Assembly: GCA_963839365.1 (NCBI GenBank)
Contig: CAWIUT010000001.1
Span: 248,001-312,000 of the forward strand
Direction: 5' to 3'
Length of the DNA: 64,000 nt
DNA from: DASSKA01 sp963839365
GTDB lineage: Bacteria > Actinomycetota > Actinomycetes > Propionibacteriales > Nocardioidaceae
Part shown: in pieces, positions 52,620 to 62,252 of the stretch
Layout of the letters: every line of letters starts with the position of its first letter
Numbering within the stretch: position 1 is the stretch's first letter
Made by a program: the position numbers and the translations under genes
The notes under the pieces: model-generated
Database searches by the model: none
What the model was told of the DNA's origin: nothing
Seen by the model: only the letters and a program-made list of their open reading frames with translations

Positions 52620-54038
52620 GGTCAAGTCCTTGGGAGTGGTGTACGACGGGTGATCCTTCGTCGTTGTAGTTCAGGCGGTGATCGCCTGGATGGTGGTCAG
52701 CTCGGTGCTCACCTCCTCGGTGGTGGTGTCGACGGCTTGTGAGCGGGCCAGGACGTCGAGTCCGAGGTAGCGACGGCCTTCGGCCCATTCGTCGTGTTGT
52801 TCGGCCAGGACGGCGCCGACGAGCCGGATGATCGAGCTGCGGTCGGGGAAGATGCCGACGACGTCGGTGCGGCGGCGGATCTCGCGGTTGAGCCGTTCGT
52901 TGGGGTTGTTGGACCAGATCTGGCGCCAGATCTCCTTGGGGAACGCGGTGAAGGCGAGGATGTCGGCGCGCGCTTGTTCGAGGTGCTCGGCGACCTTGGG
53001 GAGCTTCTCGCTCAGGGCGTCGACGACCCGGTCGAACTGGGCGTGCACCGCTTCGGCGTCGGGCTGGTCGTAGACCGAGTGCAGCAGCGCTTTGACCCAG
53101 CCCCAGGAGCTTTTCGGTGTCACGGACATGAGGTTGGCGGCGTAGTGGGTGCGGCAGCGTTGCCACGCTGCGCCGGGCAGGGTCGCGCTGATCGCGTTCG
53201 TGAGGCCGCGGTGCGCGTCGCTGGTGACCAGCTTGACGCCGCTCAGGCCGCGGGCGGTGAGGTCGCGGAAGAACGCTAACCAGCCGGCGCCGTCCTCGCT
53301 GGAGGTGACCTGCACACCCAGGACTTCTCGGTGCCCGTCGGCGTTGACACCGGTGGCGACCAGGGCGTGCACAGGCACCACGCGGCCGCCTTCGCGGACC
53401 TTGAGCACCAGGGCGTCGGCGGCGAGGAAGGTGAACGGGCCGGCGTCTTCCAGGCGGCGGGTGCGAAACTGCTCGACGTGGGCGTCGAGGTCCTTGGCCA
53501 TCTCGCTGACCTGCGACTTCGACAGCGTGGTGATGCCGAGGGACTGCACGAGCTTGTCCATCCGCCGCGTCGAGACTCCGAGCAGGTAGCACGTCGCCAC
53601 CACCGACGTCAGCGCCCGCTCGGCCCGCTTGCGGCGCTCGAGCAGCCACTCAGGGAAGTAGGAGCCCTGTCGCAGCTTGGGCACCGCGACGTCGACCGTG
53701 CCGGCGCGGGTGTCGAAGTCGCGGTGCCGGTAGCCGTTGCGGCGGTTGACCCGATCAGGGCTGCTGGTGCCGTACTCGGCGCCGCACACCGCGTCGGCCT
53801 CAGCGGACAGCAGGGTGTTGACGAAGGTCTGCAGCAGCTCGCGCAGCAGATCCGGGGAGGCCTGAGCCAGTTGTTCTTCGAGCAGGCGGGCAGGATCGAT
53901 ACTGGACCTGACGGTCATCGTGGTGCTCCGTTCGAGGGTTCTGTGAGAGGTTCGCTCGAAGGATCACCCGGTGGCCGTCGCCTACATCGGCAGCGACACG
54001 CTCACCGGGATCCGTACACCACTCTGGCGGACGCCACT
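52620..54038 (-). mobile_element. IS256-family element, copy C
   Basis: A 1419-base element almost identical to copy B but inverted. It is flanked by GGCGCACC at 52612-52619 and 54039-54046 (a ninth base, G, also matches). The separate duplication shows it inserted independently of copy B. It lies in the space upstream of the YdeI-family gene. Confidence 0.92.
52671..53918 (-). CDS. IS256-family transposase (copy C)
   Basis: 415 residues, intact, same as copy B apart from the V/G difference in RAGTVDVAVPKL. Mutator DDE motifs as in B. Confidence 0.95.
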   Translation of the reverse strand: MTVRSSIDPARLLEEQLAQASPDLLRELLQTFVNTLLSAEADAVCGAEYGTSSPDRVNRRNGYRHRDFDTRAGTVDVAVPKLRQGSYFPEWLLERRKRAERALTSVVATCYLLGVSTRRMDKLVQSLGITTLSKSQVSEMAKDLDAHVEQFRTRRLEDAGPFTFLAADALVLKVREGGRVVPVHALVATGVNADGHREVLGVQVTSSEDGAGWLAFFRDLTARGLSGVKLVTSDAHRGLTNAISATLPGAAWQRCRTHYAANLMSVTPKSSWGWVKALLHSVYDQPDAEAVHAQFDRVVDALSEKLPKVAEHLEQARADILAFTAFPKEIWRQIWSNNPNERLNREIRRRTDVVGIFPDRSSIIRLVGAVLAEQHDEWAEGRRYLGLDVLARSQAVDTTTEEVSTELTTIQAITA

Positions 54039-54185
54039 GGCGCACCGGTTGCGCCCGGCCCGGCGCAAGCCAGCCGTAGCCGCCGCCGACAGGGAAATAG
54101 AACGGCCATGAGGGCGCACCGGCTGCCGTTGCGACGGCGCAGCTCAGTCGCCTGGTGCAATCGAACCGTGCCGCCTGCGAAGACC

Positions 54186-54545
54186 TCAATCGAGCGCGAA
54201 CCACACTCGTTTCCCGGGCCGCCCATCGCGGCACGGGTCAACACCCCAGCTGCTCGCCAAAGTCGCGACGATCCGCAACCCAGCCCCACCCTCCATCAGC
54301 GGCTGCCGGTCAACGATGCGGGGCATATCGGGGCTCTCATCGTGTACCTCGATGCGCACACCTCCGCCGTCGCAGGAAACAACCAACACCACCGGGCCCG
54401 CGCCATGCCGGACAGCATTCGAAACGAGCTCGCTGACCAGGAGACGCGCGACCTCCACCTTCCGCCTGGGCATGTCCCGACAGACATCTAGGACGTGCCG
54501 ACGCGCGAGGACGGCTGCCGTCAGATCTGACGGCAGAACCCACAT
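54186..54545 (-). CDS. Anti-sigma-factor-type ATPase (RsbW/HATPase_c_2)
   Basis: A 119-residue single-domain GHKL ATPase like RsbW/SpoIIAB-type kinases. N box: VARLLVSELVSNAVRHGAG; G1: VRIEVHDESPDMP; G2: EGGAGLRIVATLASSWGV. Such proteins bind a sigma factor or phosphorylate a STAS antagonist. ATG at 54545 (MWVLPSDLTAAVLARR) is chosen for length; the frame is open much further upstream. A STAS protein is encoded divergently 356 bases away. No sigma factor nearby. Confidence 0.82.
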   Translation of the reverse strand: MWVLPSDLTAAVLARRHVLDVCRDMPRRKVEVARLLVSELVSNAVRHGAGPVVLVVSCDGGGVRIEVHDESPDMPRIVDRQPLMEGGAGLRIVATLASSWGVDPCRDGRPGKRVWFALD

Positions 54546-54901
54546 GTTCGATGAGCCGGCACTCAACTTCCCGGACTCCAGGTTCTCAGTGGGAACCGCC
54601 AGCCGCGTGCGACCACTCGTGGCGACGATGCCCCAGCGCAGCTTCCCACCCTCGTCGGCGGGACGAAGGAGAGCCCGCTGGTCAGTGCGGACCGTACCCC
54701 TCCGGGCAAACCACGAAACACATGCGGACCCAGAGGAAGCACTGCCCGAGAATCCCCCCACCCCGAGCACCATCCTGGCGTTCAGCCACGAGCAGGCGTA
54801 GGGCCGAAGGACCGAGAGTCGCTTGAGCGCCGTCGTCCGCGCCTGCGTCGTTCCCGGCGAATCAAACACATGAAGCGCCCTTTGTAGTTGACGCTTCGAG
54901 G
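54546..54901. other. Divergent spacer, no gene seen
   Basis: 356 bases between the anti-sigma-type ATPase and the STAS gene. Open frames have no recognisable content. It should hold both promoters. Confidence 0.4.
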
Positions 54902-55252
54902 ATGTCGGGAAAGTTCATGAATTCTTCTGCTGACCACGGGGCTACGCGTCTCAACGTCGAGATCGTACGCAGCGAGAACGCCGCCTGGATCATCATCCAG
55001 GGAGAGGCTGACATCGCGAATCTCGAACAACTCGAAGCCGATCTCACTAGCATTGAGCTCAACGGCCAGAAGGCCGTGCACATCGACGTCAGCGACCTGG
55101 ACTTCCTCGACGTCGCCGCGCTTCACCAGCTCACCGTTTTCGCCACGCAGGTGACGCAGAGCGGCCTCGCCGTCACAACTCGCGGAGCACAGCCGCTAGT
55201 GCACGAAGTAGTACAGATCCTCGGTGTCCGGGACACGCTCGGACTCACCTGA
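54902..55252 (+). CDS. STAS-domain protein (anti-sigma antagonist type)
   Basis: A 116-residue STAS protein: WIIIQGEADIANLEQLEADL, VHIDVSDLDFLDVAALHQLT and VHEVVQILGVRDTLGLT. In canonical antagonists the FLDS(S/T)G loop has a Ser that the partner kinase phosphorylates; here the loop reads FLDVAALHQL with Val71 at that place, so phospho-switching as usually described should not occur. ATG at 54902 or at 54917 may be used. Divergent from the anti-sigma-type ATPase, its likely partner. Confidence 0.82.
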   Translation: MSGKFMNSSADHGATRLNVEIVRSENAAWIIIQGEADIANLEQLEADLTSIELNGQKAVHIDVSDLDFLDVAALHQLTVFATQVTQSGLAVTTRGAQPLVHEVVQILGVRDTLGLT

Positions 55253-55551
55253 CCAGCCCACCGCGCCATCCAGGCCCAAGTCGGCCCCTCGCCCCTGCCG
55301 TTCACGTCCCAGACCCAGGCGCGGACGGCAGTGTTCCTGGTCCAGCGAGATCGGCGCAGATCGCCACGGTTTACGCCACCTCCACCAGCGCGAGGCCCTA
55401 CGAACGAACGAGCGAGTGAACGGCAGCCCTGCGAAGGCCGCGACCGCTGGGCCGTCCGCGCTGGTTTGGCCCCCGCCCTGAGTTGCGCAGTCCCGTCGAT
55501 GGTCAGCCGGGCCCGGAGCAAGCACGATCCACAATCGCCGCGGGCGGGTCC
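55253..55551. other. Spacer between convergent genes
   Basis: 299 bases between the STAS gene and the end of the UPF0182 gene. No gene or obvious hairpin is seen. Confidence 0.4.
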
Positions 55552-58332
55552 TCAGCCTGCTCGACTCCCCAAGGCGATTGCCTGGCGCAGCGCCGGTCCC
55601 AGTGTGGTGTCGAAAGCTGGGTCGCCGTTGGCGTACAAGGCGATCACATGTCGAAGGACGGGGAAGGAGCTGTTGCCCGCAGCCTGGGTGTAGACCGGTT
55701 CGACATACAGCATCCGTCCCGCGAGCGGGATGGCCTGCAGATCACCGAGCACGACCTTGGAGTTGCCGCCGCGCTGGAGCGTAAGCGCCTCGGAGATCTT
55801 GGTCGAGGACTCGATGTCGTTCTGGACCTGCGAGGGCGCCTCACCGGCGGACGCGGAAGGGAAGTCCAGCACCGTGAACTTGCCGTAGTCGGGTCCAGGT
55901 TCGGAGTCGACCGAGATGAACCCCGCAAGGTCTCTGCGGTTGAGCGTCACCATCGGGCTAGACAGTAGATAGCGCTGGCTTCCAAACCCGTCTGGGGACA
56001 TCGACATGTACCTCGCGGGAACCGCGGGGCCCGTTGCACCGCCCGTGGCCGAGCCAGTGTTCAGGCTCTTGTTCGCCGCGACGGTTGGATCGCCGGGCAC
56101 CTTCCAGAAGTCGTTGCCGCTGTAGAAGTCGGGCGCCTTTGTGACGTGGTAGTCCGCAAGCAGGCTGCGTTGCACGTCGAAGAGGTCGCGAGGGTAGCGA
56201 AGGTGAGGGAGCAGGGCAGCCGGAATGCTCGACTGCGGCTTGACGAGTCCGGGGAACACCTGCTCCCACGCCTTGAGCAAAGGATCGGGCCGCTGGTTGT
56301 CGTGCCACTGGTACAGCGTCACCTTGCCGGTGTAGGCGTCCACCGTCGCCTTCACGGAGTTGCGCAAGTAGTTCACCTGCGGGGCGGACTGGGCGATCGG
56401 TGACCCGTGGGGCGTGAGCGAGGTCCTGGTTGCCTTGTGAAGGTTGACCAGCTGCGAGTCGGGGTAGCTGCTCGACGACGTGTAACCGTCGACGACCCAC
56501 TCGATGCGGCCGTTGACCACGGCTGGGTAGACGTCGCCGTCGAGGGACAGCCAGGGAGCTACCTTCGCCACGCGTGCCCTCGGGTTGCGCACCATGAGCA
56601 GCTGCGAGGCACTGTTGATTTCGGAGCTGAACAGGATCTGCGGGCTCCGAAGGCCGATCGCGAACAGCAAGCGGCGCGGGAGCGATCCGATCGGGATTCC
56701 GCCACCACCGGAGTACGTCGTGTGCGCGGCCTTCGAGCTCCCGTTGGCCCCGGGGTGGTCGAACTCAAGTTGCTGGCGGCTGCCAGCGGGCTGCCCGACG
56801 ATCGAGTAGGACGGCGAGGACTGTCCGAAGTAGACCCGGGGCTGCTTGACGGGGATCTGCCCGCCCGGTGGCATACCACCGTCCAGGAAGTTCGGGCTCT
56901 CGGTGTTCGGGTTCATGCTGTCGGTTGGGGCGGCCACCAGGCCGTAGCCATGCGTGTACACCAGGTGGTTGTTGACCCAGCTCTGGTGCGGAATGCCCTT
57001 CGACTGCAGCTCACGCACGGCCAGGGCCACGTCGCGGGACTTGCCCCCCAAGTCGTAGTGGTCGACGTCGAGGGGGGACTTGAAGCCGTAGTAGGCCTGC
57101 AGCTGCTGCATGACGTTGAAAGTCGGTGAGAGCCGGTTGGGGTCGAGCATTCGGATCTGAGCTGTACGGCGCGCCTGGACCTCGAGGGCATTGCCCTGAA
57201 GCGTCTTCGCCGGGTCGTAGGGGACGCTGTGCACGACGTTGCCCAGGCCGAACGCCGCGCGGGTGGCCTGCTCGTTGTGTGCGATCTCGCTGAGGTCGCG
57301 TGTCGCCGCGCTCGGCTTCTCGACGAGCTGGTAGACGAGAGCTGGCCATGCCGTGCCGATCAGGAGCGCCCCGACCACCATCAGTGCCAGGCTCCCGAGG
57401 ACGAAGCGGAACCGACCCATGACCAGGACATTCGCGAGCAGGAGCCCCCCGCACACGAGGGCGAGGACGACCAGGGGGACGGTGCCTGGGATCACCGCGT
57501 GCTGGTCGGTGTAGGAGACGCCCGTCACGGGCCCGCGGTTCTCGGTGTTGACGGCGTACTGCCCGATCCAGTAGCCGAGCGCCTTGAGCACCAGGTAGCC
57601 GGCCAGCAGCGCCGACAACAGCCGGATCGTCGGCCGGGTGATCCGTCGGCCACGACCGCCCACCCTCCAGTCGCCGGACGCCCCACGACCTCGCACGCGC
57701 CAACCACCGTACAGATAGCCGCTCACCACGGCGATCCACAGTCCAAGCACAACAATCTGCGTTAGCAGCGCGACGACGAGGCGATCGAAGGGCAATACCT
57801 CCACGAAAAAGGAGATGTCCTTGTGGAACTGCGGATCGGTGGTGTGCCAGGGCGAGGCGTGCCACCAAAGGAGATAGGTCTGCCATCGACCAGCCGCATG
57901 CGACCCCACGAGAACCGCCGGCACCGCGACAGCGAGCAGCAGTATCGCGCGCCACAGGGGCGGCTCGTACTTGCGGAACAACCAGCGGGCCATGTGGTCC
58001 CGTTCGTCCACTGGCAGGCGGGGCCGGCCTCGGCGGACCGCGCGCACGGTGAAGCCGCCAACTAGGCCCGCAGGCACCGCGAACAGAGAAAACAGCAGGA
58101 CTTTCGCGCGGAGCATCGTGGAGTACACCGACCCGTCACGCACAGAGTCGAACCACATCTGCGTCGTCACGACGTGCACGACGACGGTGCCCACGAGCCA
58201 GAGGGCCGCGACCACGACGGCGCCGATGAGGACCCGCCGACTCCAGCGACTCACGGTCCGTGACGGGAACTCCCGCCGGATTTCTTTCTGCGCGACTTCG
58301 GACCGGCTGGCCGCCGGTGCGGGATGAGGCAT
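55552..58332 (-). CDS. UPF0182 family membrane protein
   Basis: A 926-residue protein of normal UPF0182 length, found across actinobacteria. The N-terminal third has about seven membrane helices (VLIGAVVVAALWLVGTVVVH; IVVLGLWIAVVSGYLYGGWR; TVPLVVLALVCGGLLLANVL); the rest is a large exported domain with NNHLVYTHGYGLVAAPTDSM, YFGQSSPSYSIVGQ and the family C-terminus ending LGPALRQAIALGSRAG. A long acidic/Gly linker seen in some homologues is short here. Role unknown, probably cell-envelope. The ATG at 58332 is preferred over the one at 58359. Confidence 0.9.
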   Translation of the reverse strand: MPHPAPAASRSEVAQKEIRREFPSRTVSRWSRRVLIGAVVVAALWLVGTVVVHVVTTQMWFDSVRDGSVYSTMLRAKVLLFSLFAVPAGLVGGFTVRAVRRGRPRLPVDERDHMARWLFRKYEPPLWRAILLLAVAVPAVLVGSHAAGRWQTYLLWWHASPWHTTDPQFHKDISFFVEVLPFDRLVVALLTQIVVLGLWIAVVSGYLYGGWRVRGRGASGDWRVGGRGRRITRPTIRLLSALLAGYLVLKALGYWIGQYAVNTENRGPVTGVSYTDQHAVIPGTVPLVVLALVCGGLLLANVLVMGRFRFVLGSLALMVVGALLIGTAWPALVYQLVEKPSAATRDLSEIAHNEQATRAAFGLGNVVHSVPYDPAKTLQGNALEVQARRTAQIRMLDPNRLSPTFNVMQQLQAYYGFKSPLDVDHYDLGGKSRDVALAVRELQSKGIPHQSWVNNHLVYTHGYGLVAAPTDSMNPNTESPNFLDGGMPPGGQIPVKQPRVYFGQSSPSYSIVGQPAGSRQQLEFDHPGANGSSKAAHTTYSGGGGIPIGSLPRRLLFAIGLRSPQILFSSEINSASQLLMVRNPRARVAKVAPWLSLDGDVYPAVVNGRIEWVVDGYTSSSSYPDSQLVNLHKATRTSLTPHGSPIAQSAPQVNYLRNSVKATVDAYTGKVTLYQWHDNQRPDPLLKAWEQVFPGLVKPQSSIPAALLPHLRYPRDLFDVQRSLLADYHVTKAPDFYSGNDFWKVPGDPTVAANKSLNTGSATGGATGPAVPARYMSMSPDGFGSQRYLLSSPMVTLNRRDLAGFISVDSEPGPDYGKFTVLDFPSASAGEAPSQVQNDIESSTKISEALTLQRGGNSKVVLGDLQAIPLAGRMLYVEPVYTQAAGNSSFPVLRHVIALYANGDPAFDTTLGPALRQAIALGSRAG

Positions 58333-58472
58333 GGGCGACAATGTACCGGACCAGGGCACGCCGCTCGCTCCGCGGGTGCTACAGCGACCCCGGGCCGGTT
58401 GGCCCTTCGCCGGCAGGGCTCCCCGGGAGTAGCCTTACCCGGCACACTTGCTCCGCCGACCCGGCATGAAGC

Positions 58473-58697
58473 CTAGAGGATCGCCCCGCGCGGTGAGACC
58501 TCAATGCTTGCCACACCACGGGCATAGAGCGCGACCATCCGGTCGCCATGGCGGCAGCGCAGCACACCGGTGTCTGCGCTCAGGACCTCGATGATCTGAT
58601 CAATCATCTCCCCCTCGTCGAGCTGGTCGGGATCTTCGTAGGCCAGGTCCGTGTGTTCACCGCCGACTAGGCGCACACGCAAGACAGTAGTTGCCAT
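58473..58697 (-). CDS. Small hypothetical protein
   Basis: 74 residues from ATG at 58697: MATTVLRVRLVGGEHTDLAY, then EDPDQLDEGEMIDQIIEVLS, then a beta-rich end ALYARGVASIEVSPRGAIL. It looks like a small soluble alpha/beta protein found as a stand-alone gene in actinobacteria; no name known to me. Confidence 0.6.
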   Translation of the reverse strand: MATTVLRVRLVGGEHTDLAYEDPDQLDEGEMIDQIIEVLSADTGVLRCRHGDRMVALYARGVASIEVSPRGAIL

Positions 58698-58793
58698 GCT
58701 CGCAAAATAGACCCAAGGAGCGGCTTTCACGGGTCTGCCGGCGACCGAACACGCCCTTCGGGCTCCCCATGCGAGCCGATCTGGACCGAGAGA

Positions 58794-60095
58794 ATGGCGA
58801 TCTCGGTCTTGCACAGTGGACGGGAAGGCGAGCGGCGACCGGTGGGTAGGAGGACGCGCCTGGGTCGCCAGTTCGGGTGGCTGTGGGCGGCGTACGCGGT
58901 CAGCGCCTACGGCACGGGACTCGGGTTCGGTGCGTTCGCCTACATCGCCATCCGCGTGCTCGGTGCCAGCACCTCGCAAGTGTCTGCGCTGGCAGCTGCC
59001 GGACTCGCGGTCGGAGCGGTTGTGGCGGTGCCGCTGGGGCCGTGGGTCGAGTACCGGCCCAAGCGCCCGGTCATGGTTGCGATGGACGCGACGCGCTTCC
59101 TCGCGATGGCGTCCATCCCGGCCGCTTACTGGCTGGGGCTGCTGACGTTCGCCCAACTGCTCGTCGTCGCGGTGGTGGTGGGAGCAGCGAAGATTGCGTT
59201 CAACTCCGCCAGCGGAGCGTTCCTCAAGACCGTGGTCGACCACGACCACCTGCTCACCGCCAGCAGCCGCTTCGAGTCGACCACCTGGTCGGCCACCATC
59301 TTCGGTCCCGTGCTCGGTGGTGCCGCCATTGGGTTGCTGGGGCCTGCCTCGACGGTGACCGCCGATGCGGCCAGCTACCTGCTCTCAGCGCTCGGCATCA
59401 CCGCCATCGGCGGACACGAACCCGCGCCACCGGTGCGCGAAGGACGGGCACGGTTCAGCGATCTGGTGGAGGGCTGGCGCTACATATGGAGCCAGCGGGC
59501 GCTGCGGGCCCTGTTCCTCAACGTGGTAGCGGTCAACGGGCTCATCATGGCTCCCGAACCGGTGCTCGCCTTCATGATGCTGGGCCGACTCGGCTTCCCG
59601 GCGTGGCAGTACGGCCTCACCTTCGCCGTGCCCTGTGTGGGCGGGCTCATCGGCTCCCGGCTCGCGCGCCGCGTCGTCACGCGCTTCGGTGAGCGTGACG
59701 TCTTGCTCAAACTCGGCGCTCTCCGGGCGGTCTGGCCGCTCGGACTGGCGTTCATCCGACCGGGTGTCACCGGGCTGCTCATCGTCATGGTCGTCGAACT
59801 CGGGCTCATCGTGGGCGTCAGCGTCCACAACCCCGTAGTCTCCACCTACCGGGTCCAGCACACCCCGCGCGACCGCCTTGCCCGCGTCCTGTCCGCCTGG
59901 TCGGTCAGCACCAGCGCCACCATCGCCCTCCTCACCGCCCTGTGGGGTGTCCTCGCTGACGCGACCAGCCCCCGTGCCGCCCTCGTCGTTGCGGGCGTGC
60001 TGCTGCTCGCCACTCCGCTGCTACTGCCACGTGGGAGGCATCTCGCTGCTGCGGCATCGGCGACAGCGACGCTGGCCGAAAGTACGTCGCGCTGA
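58794..60095 (+). CDS. MFS transporter
   Basis: A 433-residue, 12-helix major facilitator of the MFS_3-like group (FGWLWAAYAVSAYGTGLGFG; VAVPLGPWVEYRPKRPVMVA with the loop 2-3 basic motif; HTPRDRLARVLSAWSVSTSA). Many relatives export drugs or siderophores; some only resemble such exporters. No regulator or biosynthetic gene is adjacent. ATG at 58794. Confidence 0.87.
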   Translation: MAISVLHSGREGERRPVGRRTRLGRQFGWLWAAYAVSAYGTGLGFGAFAYIAIRVLGASTSQVSALAAAGLAVGAVVAVPLGPWVEYRPKRPVMVAMDATRFLAMASIPAAYWLGLLTFAQLLVVAVVVGAAKIAFNSASGAFLKTVVDHDHLLTASSRFESTTWSATIFGPVLGGAAIGLLGPASTVTADAASYLLSALGITAIGGHEPAPPVREGRARFSDLVEGWRYIWSQRALRALFLNVVAVNGLIMAPEPVLAFMMLGRLGFPAWQYGLTFAVPCVGGLIGSRLARRVVTRFGERDVLLKLGALRAVWPLGLAFIRPGVTGLLIVMVVELGLIVGVSVHNPVVSTYRVQHTPRDRLARVLSAWSVSTSATIALLTALWGVLADATSPRAALVVAGVLLLATPLLLPRGRHLAAAASATATLAESTSR

Positions 60096-60448
60096 ACGTC
60101 CCGCCGAGCGCTCCCCTCGAGCCGTGGTCGACGACGCGCGCGATCCCGCTCGAACGCAACCGGTATGTGCGATCTCGCCGGCGAAGCCGTGCCGGGCGCT
60201 TGAGGCCGACGCCGGGCTGAGGCTCACCCTGCCCGCTTGACAACCGCGCCTCCATATCAGGGCGTGGCTGAAGAGAGAGCGCCGATGAACATGTTGGCGA
60301 ATCTCCGCTTGAAGGGAGTTGTTCGTTCGAGTTCACGTTCTTGTGCGCTGCGCTTCCGGGTCTGTCCATCCAGGTCCGACAGTTTCGGTTGCTGTCATCA
60401 CCACCGGCCGCAACCAGTCGCGGCCGGCCCGATTCACGAGGAGAGCAC
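60096..60448. other. Intergenic, possible phosphate-control repeat
   Basis: No gene is supported. Near 60321-60340 GTTCGTTCGA is followed by GTTCACGTTC, two GTTC-led units at 10-base pitch that resemble (loosely) the GTTCACC units of actinobacterial PHO boxes. Position is about 110 bases before the phosphoesterase start. Confidence 0.3.
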
Positions 60449-62086
60449 GTGAGACCACGTACGTTGCTGGCTGCCGCCGCGCTTGCGGCCACCCCCTGTG
60501 TCGCGGTGGCGGCCGTGAACGCGTCCGCCGCGGAGATGCCCAGTGGACACCGCGCCCACCCCGGTGTGCCACACAGCACCCAGACCAGGACCCCGATCAA
60601 GCACCTGGTGGTGATCTTCGGCGAGAACGTCTCGTTCGATCACTACTTCGGCACCTACCCGAACTCGACGAACCCCGAGGGCGAGCCGGCGTTCAACCCC
60701 AGGGCCGGCACGCCGGCCGTCAACGGGCTCCGGAGCGCGGGGCTGCTGCACCGCAATCCGAACGTGGACAACCCCAAACGGCTGGATCGCAAGCAGACTG
60801 TCACATGCGACCAGGACCACGGCTACACCGCTGAGCAGAAGGCCGCCGACTCCGGTCTGATGGACAAGTTCGTCCAGAACACCGACTCTGGGGACTGCAC
60901 GACCAAGAACACCGGCGAGTACTACCAGCCGGGCCTGGTGATGGACTACTACGACGGCAACACCGTCACCGCGCTGTGGAACTACGCGCAGCGCTTCGCG
61001 ATGAGCGACAACTCCTACGACACCAACTTCGGCCCGTCCACCCCTGGCGCGCTCAACCTGGTCTCGGGCCAGACCCACGGGGTGATCTCGATCGACCCGA
61101 AGACCGGCAAGCAGACCCCCGCGCCGGACTCCTACACGGTCGCCGACCCGAACGCGCAGGGAGTCGGCACTGTCATCAACGACCCGGACCCCGCCTACGA
61201 CGACTGCTCGAACCGCAACTACGCCCACGCGGCCATGCAGGGCACCAACATCGGTGACCTGCTCAACGCCAAGAAGACCACCTGGGGCTGGTTCCAGGGT
61301 GGCTTTCGGCCGACCAGCCGCACCAACACCGGGACCGCCGTCTGCGGGGCAGCCCACGCCAACGTGGCCGGCGCCAGCACCAACGACTACATCGCCCACC
61401 ACGAGCCCTTCCAGTACTACAAGTCCACCGCCAACCCGCACCACCTGCCGCCGTCCTCGGTGGCCATGATCGGCAAATCCGACCGGGCCAACCACCAGTA
61501 CGACCTCACCGACTTCTGGAAGGCCGCCGACTCCGGGCACATGCCGGCCGTCAGCTTCCTCAAGGCAGCCGGCTACCAGGACGGCCACGCCGGCTACTCC
61601 GACCCGATCGACGAGCAGCACTTCTTGGTGGACAGCCTGAACAGGCTGCAGCGGCTGCCGTCCTGGAAGCACACCGCAGTCGTCATCGCCTACGACGACT
61701 CCGACGGCTGGTACAACCACGTCTCCTCGCCAATCGTCAACCTGTCGGCGACCGCCCACGACGCGCTGACCGGTGCGAACTCCTGCGGCAGCCCGACCGC
61801 GAAGACCCAGCTCGGTGGCTATAGCGACCGGTGTGGCTACGGCCCGCGCCTGCCGCTGCTCGTGCTGTCCCCGTACGCGCGCAGCAACTACGTGGACCAC
61901 GCCACCACCGACCAGTCCTCGATCCTGAAGTTCATCGAGGACAACTGGAAGACCGGCCGTATCGGCGACGGGTCGTTCGACTCCATCGCAGGCTCCCTGG
62001 CCGGGATGTTCGACTTCCGCCGCCACCCGAACATGAGCCGGCTCATCCTCGACAACAACGGCGAAGTGCACGATCACCACCGCTGA
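60449..62086 (+). CDS. Secreted phosphoesterase (phospholipase C / acid phosphatase family)
   Basis: A 545-residue secreted enzyme of PF04185. Signal peptide RPRTLLAAAALAATPCVAVA; metal/nucleophile region KHLVVIFGENVSFDHYFGTY; further conserved parts MSDNSYDTNFGPSTPGALNL, VIAYDDSDGWYNHVSSPIV and RLPLLVLSPYARSNYVDHAT. Members hydrolyse phospholipids or phosphomonoesters outside the cell. GTG at 60449 follows GAGGAGAG at ideal spacing. The CQENxSFDH consensus is kept as FGENVSFDH. Confidence 0.9.
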   Translation: MRPRTLLAAAALAATPCVAVAAVNASAAEMPSGHRAHPGVPHSTQTRTPIKHLVVIFGENVSFDHYFGTYPNSTNPEGEPAFNPRAGTPAVNGLRSAGLLHRNPNVDNPKRLDRKQTVTCDQDHGYTAEQKAADSGLMDKFVQNTDSGDCTTKNTGEYYQPGLVMDYYDGNTVTALWNYAQRFAMSDNSYDTNFGPSTPGALNLVSGQTHGVISIDPKTGKQTPAPDSYTVADPNAQGVGTVINDPDPAYDDCSNRNYAHAAMQGTNIGDLLNAKKTTWGWFQGGFRPTSRTNTGTAVCGAAHANVAGASTNDYIAHHEPFQYYKSTANPHHLPPSSVAMIGKSDRANHQYDLTDFWKAADSGHMPAVSFLKAAGYQDGHAGYSDPIDEQHFLVDSLNRLQRLPSWKHTAVVIAYDDSDGWYNHVSSPIVNLSATAHDALTGANSCGSPTAKTQLGGYSDRCGYGPRLPLLVLSPYARSNYVDHATTDQSSILKFIEDNWKTGRIGDGSFDSIAGSLAGMFDFRRHPNMSRLILDNNGEVHDHHR

Positions 62087-62252
62087 TGGGCGAATTGCCC
62101 CGCCATCCGGTACTGTGGTGGCCACAGCTCGTTGAAATCTCGCCGCGAGTTGTCCACACGTCGTAGCCCGTGACAGTTGCTCCGTGCGTAGCCGGCCGAG
62201 ACCTTCGGATTCCCGGCTGTCGGCGAGACACCCGCACAGATAGCGATCATCC

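Noticed and set aside
49414..54038. Composite transposon formed by copies B and C
   Set aside because: Each copy has its own target duplication, so they inserted independently.
52580..54150. Plus-strand frame rebuilt across copy C (reads HTQALAHRLRPARRKPAVAA)
   Set aside because: It opens after removal of the IS but has no start or homology and lies opposite the leader of the YdeI-family gene; chance is more likely.
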